Below, piece after piece: positions 46,301-58,600 of a stretch of DNA of 64,000 bases; the stretch's first letter is position 1; each line of letters starts with the position of its first letter. The stretch comes from Porites lobata. Lineage: Eukaryota; Cnidaria; Anthozoa; Scleractinia; Poritidae. The stretch lies in the NCBI GenBank assembly GCA_942486035.1, contig CALNXK010000008.1, forward strand, positions 1,752,501 to 1,816,500, in the 5' to 3' direction. Under the pieces are notes generated by a model that saw only the letters and a program-made list of their open reading frames with translations, ran no database searches and was not told the origin of the DNA. A program made the translations under genes and the position numbers.

Positions 46301-49236
46301 GGAACCTGTAACCCTTAGAAATAAGACTGTACCTGCTTTCTCTAGTGGATGGCACCAATCAGTCGTTTCTGTGTTGTGACTGAAAGAGAATAGAAAATAA
46401 TATTGCATCAAAAAATACACAAAAAAGCTAAATGACATAAAATAACACATAAAATAAATAAACTCTTGCTGTAAGTAATATAATACCCTATTTACCATTA
46501 TTACATGCAAGTCTGAAATCAGGAACATTACAATATTATTTCATTAAGAATAACACATGTGGGAAACGATAATGGTCAGTGATTTTGCTTAATAGTTCAC
46601 TGTATATAATTTAACTGTCAGAATGGGTAACCTCAGCATCTTCAGAAATTACATTTAGCAAGACACAAAATTGAAATAATATAGAATAGAACTGCTACTA
46701 AAATCTCAAGCTAATTTTAATTAATACAGTCCTCCAAGTTGCAACCATTTTGGTTGCCATGGTGCCTAAGATTTTGGAGCTGGCGACTTGATTTGTAGAA
46801 AAGTCTCCCTAAACCAAAAGAGTTGGTTGACAAAAATAATGGCGACGAAGCAAAAATATTAACTTGGAGGGTTGATATATACTTAAAACTCAGTAGAGCA
46901 TCAGTTTAAGCTAGTCATGGCTAGATAAGGGACCAGGCACTACTACAATGTACATGTAACTGATCAGTGGTAAAGGTCTGGCACTAGTTTGTTGCTTTCT
47001 CATTGCCTTGTTAAATTTTTCTCTCATTACTTTCTTCGAAACAAGAAAATTTGCTTTATCAAACTTATGTTATGAAATAGATGGACTCCTATCTACCTAG
47101 AACTTCTCTCTTATGCTAATGAGGAGTTCCCCTTTAAAAAGAGTTAACAAAAATAACAATAATATAAAGGTGGGGACAAGCTTTACTGAGAGAGGTATCC
47201 TATGACAGAGAAAGACTCTATAAACATATTACGACAAAAAGAATTCACTTAAAACTTACTCAACATAGTATTTCCGCCCATCTGGAGTCCATGCAACTTC
47301 AAAGCCAGGAGGAAGGGAGAGATCTAACTGGTGAAGCTGGCTGCCATTAAAAACTAAATTCTTCTTTTCATCCATGTTGCCAGCAGGAAAAAATCTCTTA
47401 GAAAATGAACCTTCTTGTTCCATTCCAGGATAAGAAGCTTGTGGTCTTGACATGAATTGAGCCTGTGATGTAAAGGGTGACTGGTTTCCTCCTGAAATAG
47501 GAGGCGAAGGACTGTCCTTATACCTTAACATGTCACTTCTAGTTTCACTGAATAAGTTGTTCGTAGATGTGGCTTGATTTGTGATGAAGCCTAATTGGAG
47601 TGATCCAGCCTCAGAAATGAATGGCTCACCATGAGAGGTGTTATAACTAAAAGAGTCTTGTGCACTTGAAAACGGCTTGGAATATCCATAGCCATTATAA
47701 TATTCTGAAACACTGTTGGGGGCATGCTGCACATAGCGATAACCATTAGTATTTGGAATAAATGACTCACTCACTGCCTTCTTGGGTAAATTTTGATGGA
47801 ATGCTCCATTAGGTAGTCTACTATCCAGAGAAAATCTATCACTTGAATGCACGTATGAGGGAGGATGTCTAGAATGTTTCTCAAGATTGTAATATGAACT
47901 ATAATCATTTCCAGTGTTCCCATGTTGGCCATAAAAACTTGCACTGTCGATACTGTCCACAGGCTCTCTGTATGGCGGCGGATGCCGATATTTATGCAAT
48001 GGGCTTGATATATTTTGTTCTATTTGTTCAGGGTATGGAGGAGGGTGGCGATAACCCATTTTCTGGACTTCTGGAGAAGCATGATGAATAACACAAGACT
48101 GGCATGATGATTCTGCATTAAGATGAATTCTTTGAACATTTTCTGACAGGTCATTAACATTACAGTTTCTATTACTGTCATAACTTGTCTGTGACACTTG
48201 ATCGCTTCTGTCCACTGGTTCAAGACTTACTGACCCAGTATTGTGCACTCTGTTTGGATTGTGTTCCTGAGTAACCATCAATATCCCAGCATTTTCCGTA
48301 GCACAGTCTGGTGAATAGGACTCTGAAAAGTCCACTTCTGAAAGTGCATTAATGCAAGGTGTGGAGACGCATCTCTTCAAACGTTCTTGGAAAAAAAAGA
48401 AAGAATAAAAAATCAGTGCCAGCAGTAAAAAATTGATTATAAAGACAGACCTCTCAGAAGTAGCCAAATCATTGGGAAAAATAGTAATAATATTAATAAT
48501 TATCATTGATCTATGCTGCAGTTCATGAAAGGGGTGTAAAAAAGAATGTTTAACTGAAAAGCAATTATGAGAAGCAGAGACCTAAATAACTCTACCCTTT
48601 CAGTTAAAAACCAAGCTAAGGCCTTCAAGGCCAAGATGCCAGTATGAGGTCACTCCACCGAGACAAACATGAAATACAATGCTATGTAAGTAATTCGAAG
48701 ACTGTATAAATCGCTTTCAAAAATTTCAGAGCTGACAGACGTTTATACATGAGTTTCTCGAAGACCGTAACCAGTACACATAGATTAGTTCGTTACCAGT
48801 CATAGTTTTTTTGGAATATAACAAATTTCGTTACATATCAGCCTTCTACACAACCTAACATACTTTCTTCTCAATATAATCAACAAGTTCATTAACATTT
48901 TCTTGAAACAACAATTTGAAGTATGCTATACACTTGAACTTGAATTGACCATAAGCTTATCTTGTTGCCTCGCGGCAGTTTACTTTGCAACAAAATATAC
49001 GGTAAACTCTTATATTAAACCTCATGACTGTGGACAAATCACGCGAAACATGAACTCAATAAAGTGGACGATTTACGGTGATCCTGGTAAAATTAACAGC
49101 GTCTACTTATCAAAGCCAAAGAAGAAGGCTCGCAAGCAAATATTTCCGGATTAAATTGACATAGCAAGAATCTAGTTGCGCACCTTCCAAAATCTCGGTC
49201 GTGTTTTCCCGCTTTCTGTACTTTCCTTGAAGGCAT
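43337..49236 (-). CDS. SAV1: Salvador homologue (Hippo-pathway WW-SARAH scaffold), complete
   Basis: Salvador binds the Hippo/MST kinase through its SARAH domain and promotes LATS/Warts phosphorylation and YAP restraint. Minus-strand coding exons are 49184-49236, 47260-48372, 46333-46379, 45514-45571, 44689-44849, 44034-44095 and 43337-43543 (1701 nt, 566 residues if the second exon starts at 48372). The start MPSRKVQKAGKHDRDFGR resembles human MLSRKKTKNEV. WW1 (about 370-404) is LPPGFEVAWTPDGRKYYVD then HNTETTDWCHP; WW2 (about 405-435) is LPDGWEKIESPNFGVYYVN then HNTKMAQYDHP. VPANPYISEEIPEWLQVYAK leads into the SARAH helix, ending DELDKELAKY. It is longer than human SAV1 (383) because of a long N-terminal region, which holds three PPxY motifs (residues 128-131, 149-152 and 188-191). 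The 5' border of the large exon is the only uncertain splice. Confidence 0.93.
43738..43866 (+). mobile_element. Retroposon 3' end with (TTGAA)n tail in SAV1 intron
   Basis: TTTTATAAAAGTGTGAATAA followed by four copies of ATTGA is a typical LINE-type 3' terminus with a pentanucleotide tail. The upstream part is 5'-truncated and non-coding. Confidence 0.5.
46160..46262. mobile_element. Partial copy of the 961-bp element family
   Basis: GGTATGGATATTTTCTGGAA then TCGCCC, preceded by AAGCAAGGGGGTATAAAACT, matches the right end of the element at 9331-10291. Only about 100 bp is present, in a SAV1 intron. Confidence 0.7.
46728..46874. mobile_element. CAACCCTCC-family MITE, copy B
   Basis: In a SAV1 intron: ends AGTCCTCCAAGTTGCAACC (slightly decayed) and TTAACTTGGAGGGTTG, with interior GGCGACTTGATTTGTAGAAA as in the other copies. 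Confidence 0.7.
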
Positions 49237-49634
49237 TCCTTCAGCCCTTTTCCTTTCTTCTTCAAGAAGTACTTTGACAAAAAAGGCATTCTCATCCTTA
49301 CACGTCGAAGTCAATACAAATGCTATGTATAAAATGCATCCATCCAATATATCCCTTCAGAGTTCGTGATATGTCTGAAATATTGCAAACATGCAATAGA
49401 GAGAAACCTGGTGACGAATTTAGTACGATTATTCATCGACTAAGAATGTTCGGAATTTTCGAGTAGTTATCGGAAATAATCGTGTTTCCGAAAAATCTCG
49501 AAGAATTATCGAGCGATCACTGAAGCTGTTGCTATGGTCACACAAACCTGGTTGCAGATGGCGGTCGAGTAAGTTGAAACCAACAGGCCTAAGAATTTCA
49601 CTGCTAAGATTCCTATTATAAATCGCAAGATACC
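49237..49634. promoter_or_regulatory. Shared SAV1 / RSPH4-6 promoter with RFX-type X-box
   Basis: This 398-bp interval separates two divergent start codons. GTTGCTATGGTCAC at 49528-49541 matches the X-box consensus RYYNYYATRRNRAC at 13 of 14 positions and lies about 95 bp before the RSPH ATG. RFX factors bind X-boxes of ciliary genes, so the site fits a radial-spoke gene. A YY1-like ATGGCGG follows at about 49558. No TATA box. Regulation is inferred. Confidence 0.6.
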
Positions 49635-52600
49635 ATGGAGAATACTAGTGAATCTGTAAGCAATGATTTAGACGGCGATTTTCAAAATGCGAAGGCGTTT
49701 CTCCTGAAAACAAGTCTACATTCGAACCTTAATGTGTAAGTACGAATTAAGCTTATAAGTGTGGGTCAACTGTCCTCTAGTTCATTCAGAAGATTGCATT
49801 TAGTTAGTAGTTAGTTAGTACTGTAAGGGTGTTGAGGTTCTAAGTTGTGTTCTGTTTATTTTCCTTGTAGTTATGACCATCTCGCAAGTGTTATAAGAAA
49901 AGTCTTAGAAGAGAAACCCGTGAATGTAGCAGGCAAGCATGTTTTGGATTTCAACTTTTTAAAAGAGAATGGTCCTGTTTAAATTTCCCATTAAGCTTAA
50001 TATCAATTTAATTTGTCTTTAAAATGTAGATGCTTTAGAAGATCTTGTACGAGATGAGAAGAGAGCTAAATTCTGCCCTACGTTTGACACTATCCAGGTA
50101 AATGCATCAGTGTCCAGTGATTATACATTTGTGTTTCAGCTGTTAAAACAGGCTGTACAGTACAAGAACAAGAAGAGTTTATAATACCATTGTCTGTGGA
50201 GAAAGAGAAAATCTGCGGAGAGAATTTGGATGTGACTGCTATTTACACCAGCCCTACCCATCCTATAGGTATTGGCAGGACTCTAACGAATTATTTTGTT
50301 TTTCTTCAAGAACAAAGAAGATGAGTCCACAGAAGTATTATTGGCAAGATCCCAGCTAACTCTCTTTGAGGTATACAAACATTTAAAAAACAAAATGCTG
50401 ATTTTGAGTAGGGTTTATGCTGGGTTTGACCAAAGTTAATGTCATGACATATGACTATAACACTTAATTTAATATTATAAACCAACTTGGATACCCATGC
50501 ACTGCTGTAGTCTCCTTCGCAGACACTATTAGGGTCACCTGTGACGACTCTTATAACAGCTGTGAAGGAAACTACCACTGCTGATGCAAAGGGCATTTCT
50601 AACCCCTTGACTTCTCGGGTTGAGGTGATTTACTATTGACTTTACAGGGCTCAAATTATAACAGCTGGTCAACGGACAGTGTCTGGCCAAGATGACCCAA
50701 CCCTCCAAGTTAAAATTTTTGTTCAGTGGCTACTTGGTGACCAACTCTTTGGCTTTAGTCGCTAGGGTAAATTTTTAGGCGCCAAATTATTTTAATAAAT
50801 TAACAAAAGCAGTTAGCAAGTTTAACATAAAATGCTGCACTGTTTATTTTTAAGAAATGGACAACAACTTTAAGTTTAAAACAAGACATGTTTCGATCGT
50901 TCAATGATGCACTGTTTATAAATTACTCATTTATTGTGGAAGGCATTATTTACTGATGGTCCGAGAAGGAGGAAGGTTTGCAGATTCATATCCTTGAATC
51001 AACACTGAAGCAGAATTGCACAGACAAGAACCATTTCCAGTTGTCTTTAGGGCCTTCAATCCTTCTCTATAATCTTCAATTGGTATATGAGAGCAGAACA
51101 TAACTCATCCCCTGTTAATGTGTTCAAACTTCCCAGTCGCAACTTGAAAGGCGATCTGTTTTTTCTGATATTTGCTTCGCACTTCTTCTGTGACTTTTGT
51201 TGATGACTGACTTGTTTCCCCAACTACCAAATATTCTGGGAGATTTAAGAGATCCTTTTTAATTTCTCTAGACATTGCAAAAGCCTCACTAAGGCAGGAG
51301 AGTATAGGAAGATCAACAAGTCTTATAAATCAAATCATTGCTTTATACAGAGATAACATCGCGCACGTGAAAATTTCGCAATGACTTGTACTGGGAAAAC
51401 AGTTTTTCCCCAATCCATTAACAGGAACCCAAAGAAAAATGTCACATATGATGTAATGAATTTTCTTTTTCCTTTATCATTGCTACAGATGTTGAACAAA
51501 TAAATTTTTTGCAACAACCATAAACTGTCGGTTTTTGCAATGTGTTAGTTTTGCTTATTATCGCTATCTGCAAAACCGTGATTCAACTCACTGCTCGCCT
51601 CTCATGTTATGGTTATTACACAATTTTCTGTGTTGACTTCACAGCAATTTAGCTTTCCCTCTTCATGTTATTAGTCTAGATTGTTTATTGATTCAGGAAT
51701 ATTTAAAATATGTATTCCAGTACAAAAAACCACCAAGCTTGGCCAGACAATTAGTATTCCTAACATATCGAAATCGACACTGTCAACAAGCAAGGCGCTT
51801 CGATTGCGTGCTAATTGTCACGTGTCAAAAGGCTTAAAATGTCACGTGCAAGCCTGGGCAACAGACTCAGTGGAAGTGAACGAATGCAGGTCAAGTTTCA
51901 AATCAGCTAGCATAAATGTTCTTCATATTTCAGTAGATGTGATTACCGTTTCTGTTTCTTTACAAACGTATTCTTCATGGTCGCCAACTTGGTGACTACT
52001 TTCCAAATCAAGTCGCCAGTTCCAAAATTTTAGGCGCCATGGCAACTAAAATGGTTGCAACTTGGAGGGCCGAGTGACCATTCGTCTTGACAGAGTTTCC
52101 ATTTTGCTGGTCATTTTGACTGGACACAACGACAACAACAACAGTAACAACAACATAACGACAACAAACATTTTCACAACATTACATTTCAAGAGGGCAT
52201 GCATCTTTTTTCACTCTTTTTTTTTTGCTTGTTAGGCTTGTGCAAGTTATTACAGTCGAACCTTGATTATTCTAACCTTGATTATTCGGATTTATCAATA
52301 ACTGGACTTTTTCTATCTGGTTTTTTTGCTTTCCAAGAGCAAAAGCAGCGCTCGTACGCGTCGTAACCAATGAAGATTACATTCGAATGAGTTCTGATTG
52401 GCTCAGAGTTGCATTGTTGCTTAGTGAAATTTCACGCTCTACTACATTTTATTGGCTTGCTCGGTGTGGTATGCAAAACAAACAGGCTAGCATCACAAAC
52501 GTTTATTTATGATCATCATGTCTTTGAAGCGCAAGCGATCCGTTTTTTCAATAAAAGATAAACAGTCTATTATAATTGTGGGATTAGGAAAAGGAACCAA

Positions 52601-55600
52601 TTTGTTAGCTGAATATGCCCTCAGTAAGCAGCAGATCTCTGATATCCGTTAAAACAAGGAAAATGATCATGAAGTTTGCCATCATCTTTAGAGACCAGCG
52701 AAATACTGAAGCGAAAATTACTGAAAGTTGCACATGATGAACAGCTCAATAAAACCCTGTATGTCTGGTTTATTCAGCAATGAACATCTGGCACTCCAAT
52801 TCCTGGTCCCCAAAACAATTTGTAAAGTCGTTGTTTCACAATCAATTGTTGTTTTCTCAATTTAAACAGTTTTGTTCTTCATTAATATTCATAATTATTT
52901 TCGTTTTATCTGGACCCTCGATTATCCAGACTATTTCGTCTGGTCCCAACGAGTCCAGATAATCGAGGTTCGACTGTATTGTGTTATTTTAACATTTTGG
53001 GAGGTTAGAAGAGAGACATGACTGAGCTAAAATTTATGTGGCCAGTCAACACAAACAGCAACAGTCCCAAATTTATTTTGAGCCCAGTTTTAGATGCTGT
53101 GGTCAAAAACTTGAGTGTGACCATTCAACGAAACCCTCGGGGCCGCCTCTTCTTCTAATAGTGTGGTATCAGTGTGTATTTGTAATAAAACTATTACGAA
53201 TTTCCCATAGTAGAACCTTCACTTTAAGTTCTCTAAAATGGGAGTTGAAGGGTTTAATAGCGATAAGCATTTGTCTTGCAACCCTCCAAGTTGTGACCAT
53301 TTTAGTTGCCACTGGTGCATAAAATTTTGAAGCTGGCGACTTTATTTGTAAAAAAGTCTCCTTAAACCAAAAGAATTGGTTGCCAATTGGTGACCAAGCA
53401 AAAACTTTAACTTGGAGGGTTGAGACTTGATTCCTGCATGATTCTCTTCACTTTTCAAGACACACAAGGTCAACCAGTCTCTTAAATCCTTTTCTCCCTG
53501 TCCATCATCTATCAATGAGGCCCTCTAAATGACTAATAGGGGAGTTATGTATGTCCCCCAAGTCTGAATTTCAAAACCTGTCATTTCGCATATTGAGGAG
53601 GAAGCAATGTCACTGTTGGTATTTTACTATTTTATTTGCTCTTTTGTCTGTCGCTGTGGCAGTTTTTTTTTTATTTTCTGCTGTCCATATATGTCACTGT
53701 TTCAAGGCCATATCGCTTGTTGGAATTTTACCCTAAAAAGGCCTCATCAATGAGTTTGTGCAATGTGCTATGCACAGGAATACCACTCAAGTTAGCAATT
53801 AAAAAATCTGTGCCTCTCTTTTTGTACTTTCTGTTTCCAGAGAAGACCTGGGGTTCAGGAAATGGAGTCATTGATGCGGGATCCTGAAATGGATGAAGAA
53901 CAAGAAGTGCCATTACCAGATCTCATGGAACTTGCAAACTACTTTGAACAAGCTGGTGTTGGCATTGGTAGAGAAGAGACTTTTAGAATATTCTTGGCTT
54001 TGAAGATTTTAATTGATACACAGCCAATTAGAACTTGTAGATTTTGGGGTAAGGACGATGATAAGAATTTTCTTCATTCAACAAAAAAATTATTAATGAA
54101 TTATTGTCAGGGATGTCTCTAAGAGCTGGCTGCTGGCTTATTTCACCTGCGATAAAGACCTTATCACTGACTCAAATAATTGCTCTGGAAAACAACAGAC
54201 ATGGGGTTAGCGGGTAATTTTGAAGGTGCAGTTGAGTAGAAAAATGGGTTTGACTAATAAACAAACTGGCTTAGCTTTTCCTTAGCTACATCCCTGATTG
54301 TAAAATCCTGATTTAAGATAAGAGACTAAAGAATTTGGCCTTAAAATATTATACTGCCTTTCAGGTAAAATATTTGGTATTCATGCAAATTATATAATTG
54401 CCGAAGTGGAGTTTTTTGAAGGAGAAGATCCGGAAGAACAATTAGATGGTGAAAACCAACAGGACAAAGAAGAGGTATAATCTGTTGTTTTTAAATTGTA
54501 TTCTACCCATTGCAATTTATTATGGGCTTCACATTTTAATAAACATTTTGTTGTCAAGGACATTGAAGCCATTCAAGTTTAATTATAAAATATATTTTGT
54601 TCTTTACAGAATGAAGCAAAGATTGACATAATAAAAGAAGGAGATTTTGATGTGGAAGAAGATGATGTCCCTCAGCCAGAGTATAAACCACCAGCACTAA
54701 TTCCCAATGAAGACAACAGAACAGGTTGTAACAAGAAAACATACTTTGTTTCTAATGAGGGTTAGTATTATTTTTTGTTTTCTTTTTTTTTCTTGAAATT
54801 TCTTTGTTTGATCAGGAATGAGTTGTAGTAAGAAGATAAGGCAGGTGTGAAGGGTCAGCAGCAGTGGTGGAAACCAAGAGGGTAACACATGCACAGCAGT
54901 AATTAATTATGATAATGATAAAGATAATAATAATAATCACGGAGGGTCGTGGGTTCAAATCCCATCTGGGACTCGGATTTTTTTTCCGAGTCCTCCTCAA
55001 ATTAATATCATGTTGTCGTTGTTTCATCTTCAATATACTCACTTTGGAGGTTGGTTGGCCGCATCTTGGATATGCTTAAGGTGACAGCGCGATGCTGTTA
55101 GTGAGTTCTTCACGTCTTGTGTGCCTATCATTACTTGGCTGTGTAGCCGCGTGATGCGGTTCCAGTCGAGACCCACAAATTGGCCCTTGCTCACCATAGA
55201 GTCTCCAGTAGCTCAAGTGGTTAGAGCATCCGACTAGATCACGGAGGGTCGTGGGTTCAAATCCCATCTGGGACTCGGATTTTTTTTCCGAGTCCTCCTC
55301 AAATTAATATCATGTTGTCGTTGTTTCATCTTCAATAATAATAAAAATAATAATAACTCTTTATTTTGCACTTGGTTAGCACTTTACAGTAAAACATTAA
55401 TGAACCTGTGGCCCTCACCTCAGAAATTTTTTGAATTAAGTACAGACCATTAGCAGGTACTACAGAGGAGGCTGCAGGGCTAATCTCCAGGTTGTTATTA
55501 CGCATGTGTTGCATGTATGTAAACTGCATTTGCTTGGACTTCCACTAAGAATGAATGGAATACACATAACACAATTTGATCATGCATGTTTGGACCTTCT

Positions 55601-58600
55601 ATGCCTTGAATCTGATCATGCGTGTTTTGATCATCTGCCACATAAATCACAGCATTGGAGAAAAAGCGTTTTGACCTTCAATCGTTATTGCCCACACTCT
55701 GTAACCTTTGGTTATTACTAGTTAATTATGAAAAAATTTTGTATACCTAAAGAAATCAAATGGAGTAGAAAAATAATAATTGATTATAATAATATTAGTA
55801 AATAAAAAATATAAACAAAATACATAAATGAATGAAAATAAAAGTTATAAAAAAGGAAAATTATGTAAGCCAGCACAACTTTCCTTAGGAGAAAGGGTTG
55901 CTGTTGAAAAGCCAAAAGATAATAAGTGTTTCTGATAGAAGATTAGAGCTGTGGAGTCAGAAAAGAGAGGGTTAACTAGAGACCAAGAGAAAATGGAATG
56001 GGAAGCAGGAGTAAACAAAACATAAGGGCATAGGGAATGAAAGAGAAAAGGATTGGGAACCAAGCTAAGAGTAAGGAAGGTTAAGGAGTGAAGGATGTCA
56101 AGGAAGGGACAAGGGAGTAGACACTTAAGGGCCCAGTTGTTCAAAGGCTGATTATATTAGCACTAACTCAGGGTTAAATTTTATTCCGCGTTTCTTTATC
56201 CTTTTTTCAAAAGCATGTTCGTGGATATTTCTCTCAGTTCATCTAATTACCAAACTGTGCACAAAAATAATTAAACTGAATTTTCTTTTTAAGGTTTCAA
56301 ATCTGAATTCAAATTCCACACTAACCCTGGGTTACTGTAACCTAGCTTAATGAACAAGTCTAAGAGTCAAGTGTGTATTAATTACGAGAGGTAATAGGAA
56401 GTAGAAGAGAAAGAGATGAAAAGAAGGATGAAGAGAAAGAGGGTGGGAAATTCACAATGTTCATACAGAGTAAGATTTGTTTAATTGTGCCTTAGGCCTT
56501 AACCTCTTTTTGCCAGTGAAAATTGCCTTACCTGACTGGTAACTTCCCTTCATACTCTGCAAATAGCTCATCACAAACTATACCGGACAGATAAAATTAG
56601 TACAGTTGACTCTCTCTTTATGGACACCTATATGAGATGGACACCTCTGTAAAACCGACACCTAGAAATGGTCCCTCTCTTTCTTTACCCCCTTTATTTG
56701 TCTCTCTATAAGACAGACATCTCTCTAACATGGACACTCAGAGTGCCAGGTCCTAAAGGTGTCCATCACCGAGACAGTTGACTGTAGTATTAAGTGTCAG
56801 GTTTGGAATATGCTGTTGAGCTAGGGTCCAGAAGTTAAAAATAATCTAATGCCAGTTTTATATTCTGTTACAGCTGGAGGGTCATGGGTCAGACTTCCCC
56901 CGGTTACACCTGCACAGATCGTAATATCAAGACAAATCAGAAAATTTTTCACTGGGAATCTGCAAGCACCTGTGAGTGTTGCTAATCATTGCAGTGTAGT
57001 TGAGCTTTCTCTACTTGTACTGTAGTTTGTAAAATGCGACATGTTTCTTTTCCTCTTCAAACATTCTTCAGGTTGTCAGTTATCCACCTTTTCCTGGAGA
57101 TGAGGCTAACTACTTGCGAGCACAGATTGCCAGAATATCAGCCACTACACACATCAGTCCACTTGGATACTACGTGTTTGAAGAGGAAGAAGAAGAGGAT
57201 GATGAAGGAGGAGGTACTGACAATATATACTATTAGGAAATGTTGTTTGTTGTAATCAGAGCTTTAGTCTACGCTTTTGCTGTAGCTTTAATTCCTGACT
57301 AAGCCTGGTGAGCCAGGCCCTAACATTTTCTTGAACCAATGCAGATTATTAAAGATAAGCATGTGAATGACGAAAGCAAGAACTCTACTTCCAAATTTTA
57401 CCTAAATTTAGCATCGCAGGGCTTGAAAACTTGAATTCCAGTGCCCTTTGTGGAAGCAGCTCTCACATTTCCGTTTCCCTTGGCCACTGCTTGCCCATCT
57501 TAATTAACCCTTTAAGTCCCAAGAGTGACCAACATCAATTTTCTCCTAACTGTATCAATATCAATACAGTCATCAAGAGAAAAGGTTAGGAGAATTAACA
57601 AAATGATGAAGAAAGGAGAAATGCTTTAATTTTTTATCAGGTTCTCTCAACTAATTCTATAAGGCAGTGTATGGTGGACACTAGTGTGAAGAATTTGTAT
57701 TTGGATATTGTGGCTTAAAAAGGGTTAATGATTTTGCTGGACAATGACTTGCCTGGACCCTGGCTTGCCCTTTGGGTAACAATTAAGCATTAAAGTTACT
57801 TGCCCAGCAAGAAAGTCTTAACTTGTCACAGATTACCAGACAGCTAGGACCTTTTTAAAGCCCTGAGCATGATCCAAAACACACAGTTGCTAAAATGGCA
57901 TTTTTTTTTCTCCTCCTTTGATCAGCTCGTGATTCATTTGTGGTAAACACAGAGTTTGAAGGTCTGACTCTGAACGAGATGACTGATCCATCATGTGCAA
58001 ACTGGGTCCATCATGTTCAGTATGTCCTTCCACAGGTATGCATTATTGTCCTGTTAGTCTTCTGCTCATGACTACATGATGCAATTGCAATACCAGTTGT
58101 CATATTTTTGTCAGTATTAGTTTCTGAATCCATATCCTTACTTTAGTATGAGAATCTTGAAGTCCAGGGATGTAACTACCCATGCGCCAGTATGCATATG
58201 CATACCTGAAAAAAGGTTTCCAATATAAAAAACAAAAGAAATAGAAAAACAAAGAAAAAAAAGTAAACAAAGGATAGAAAAACAGTGTAGTTGTCCATGC
58301 TTCTCCCTTAAAACAAAATGCGACGTTAGAGATTTGACTCCCATACTGGGAAATTGAATCGTCACCCATATGTGAAAACCGTTTTGAAAACAGGGTAGAA
58401 CTAGTATGCATACCTCAGTCTGGAAAATTTCATGCCACACAACTTTGACAAACATATACTGAGATCACCCTTGTCAAACGTTGGGGGAATGTTTACCTTT
58501 ATGGCCACAAGATCTGCTTACTAAGCTTCAGTTGAGAACACTGTTTTTGAGTGGAGGCCTTATTGTATTTCTGCTAGGGACGCTGCACATGGTTCAACCC

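Noticed and set aside
54940..55320. tRNA gene in RSPH intron 8
   Set aside because: Boxes A and B are present, but the anticodon arm does not fold properly and the unit is repeated with a SINE tail.
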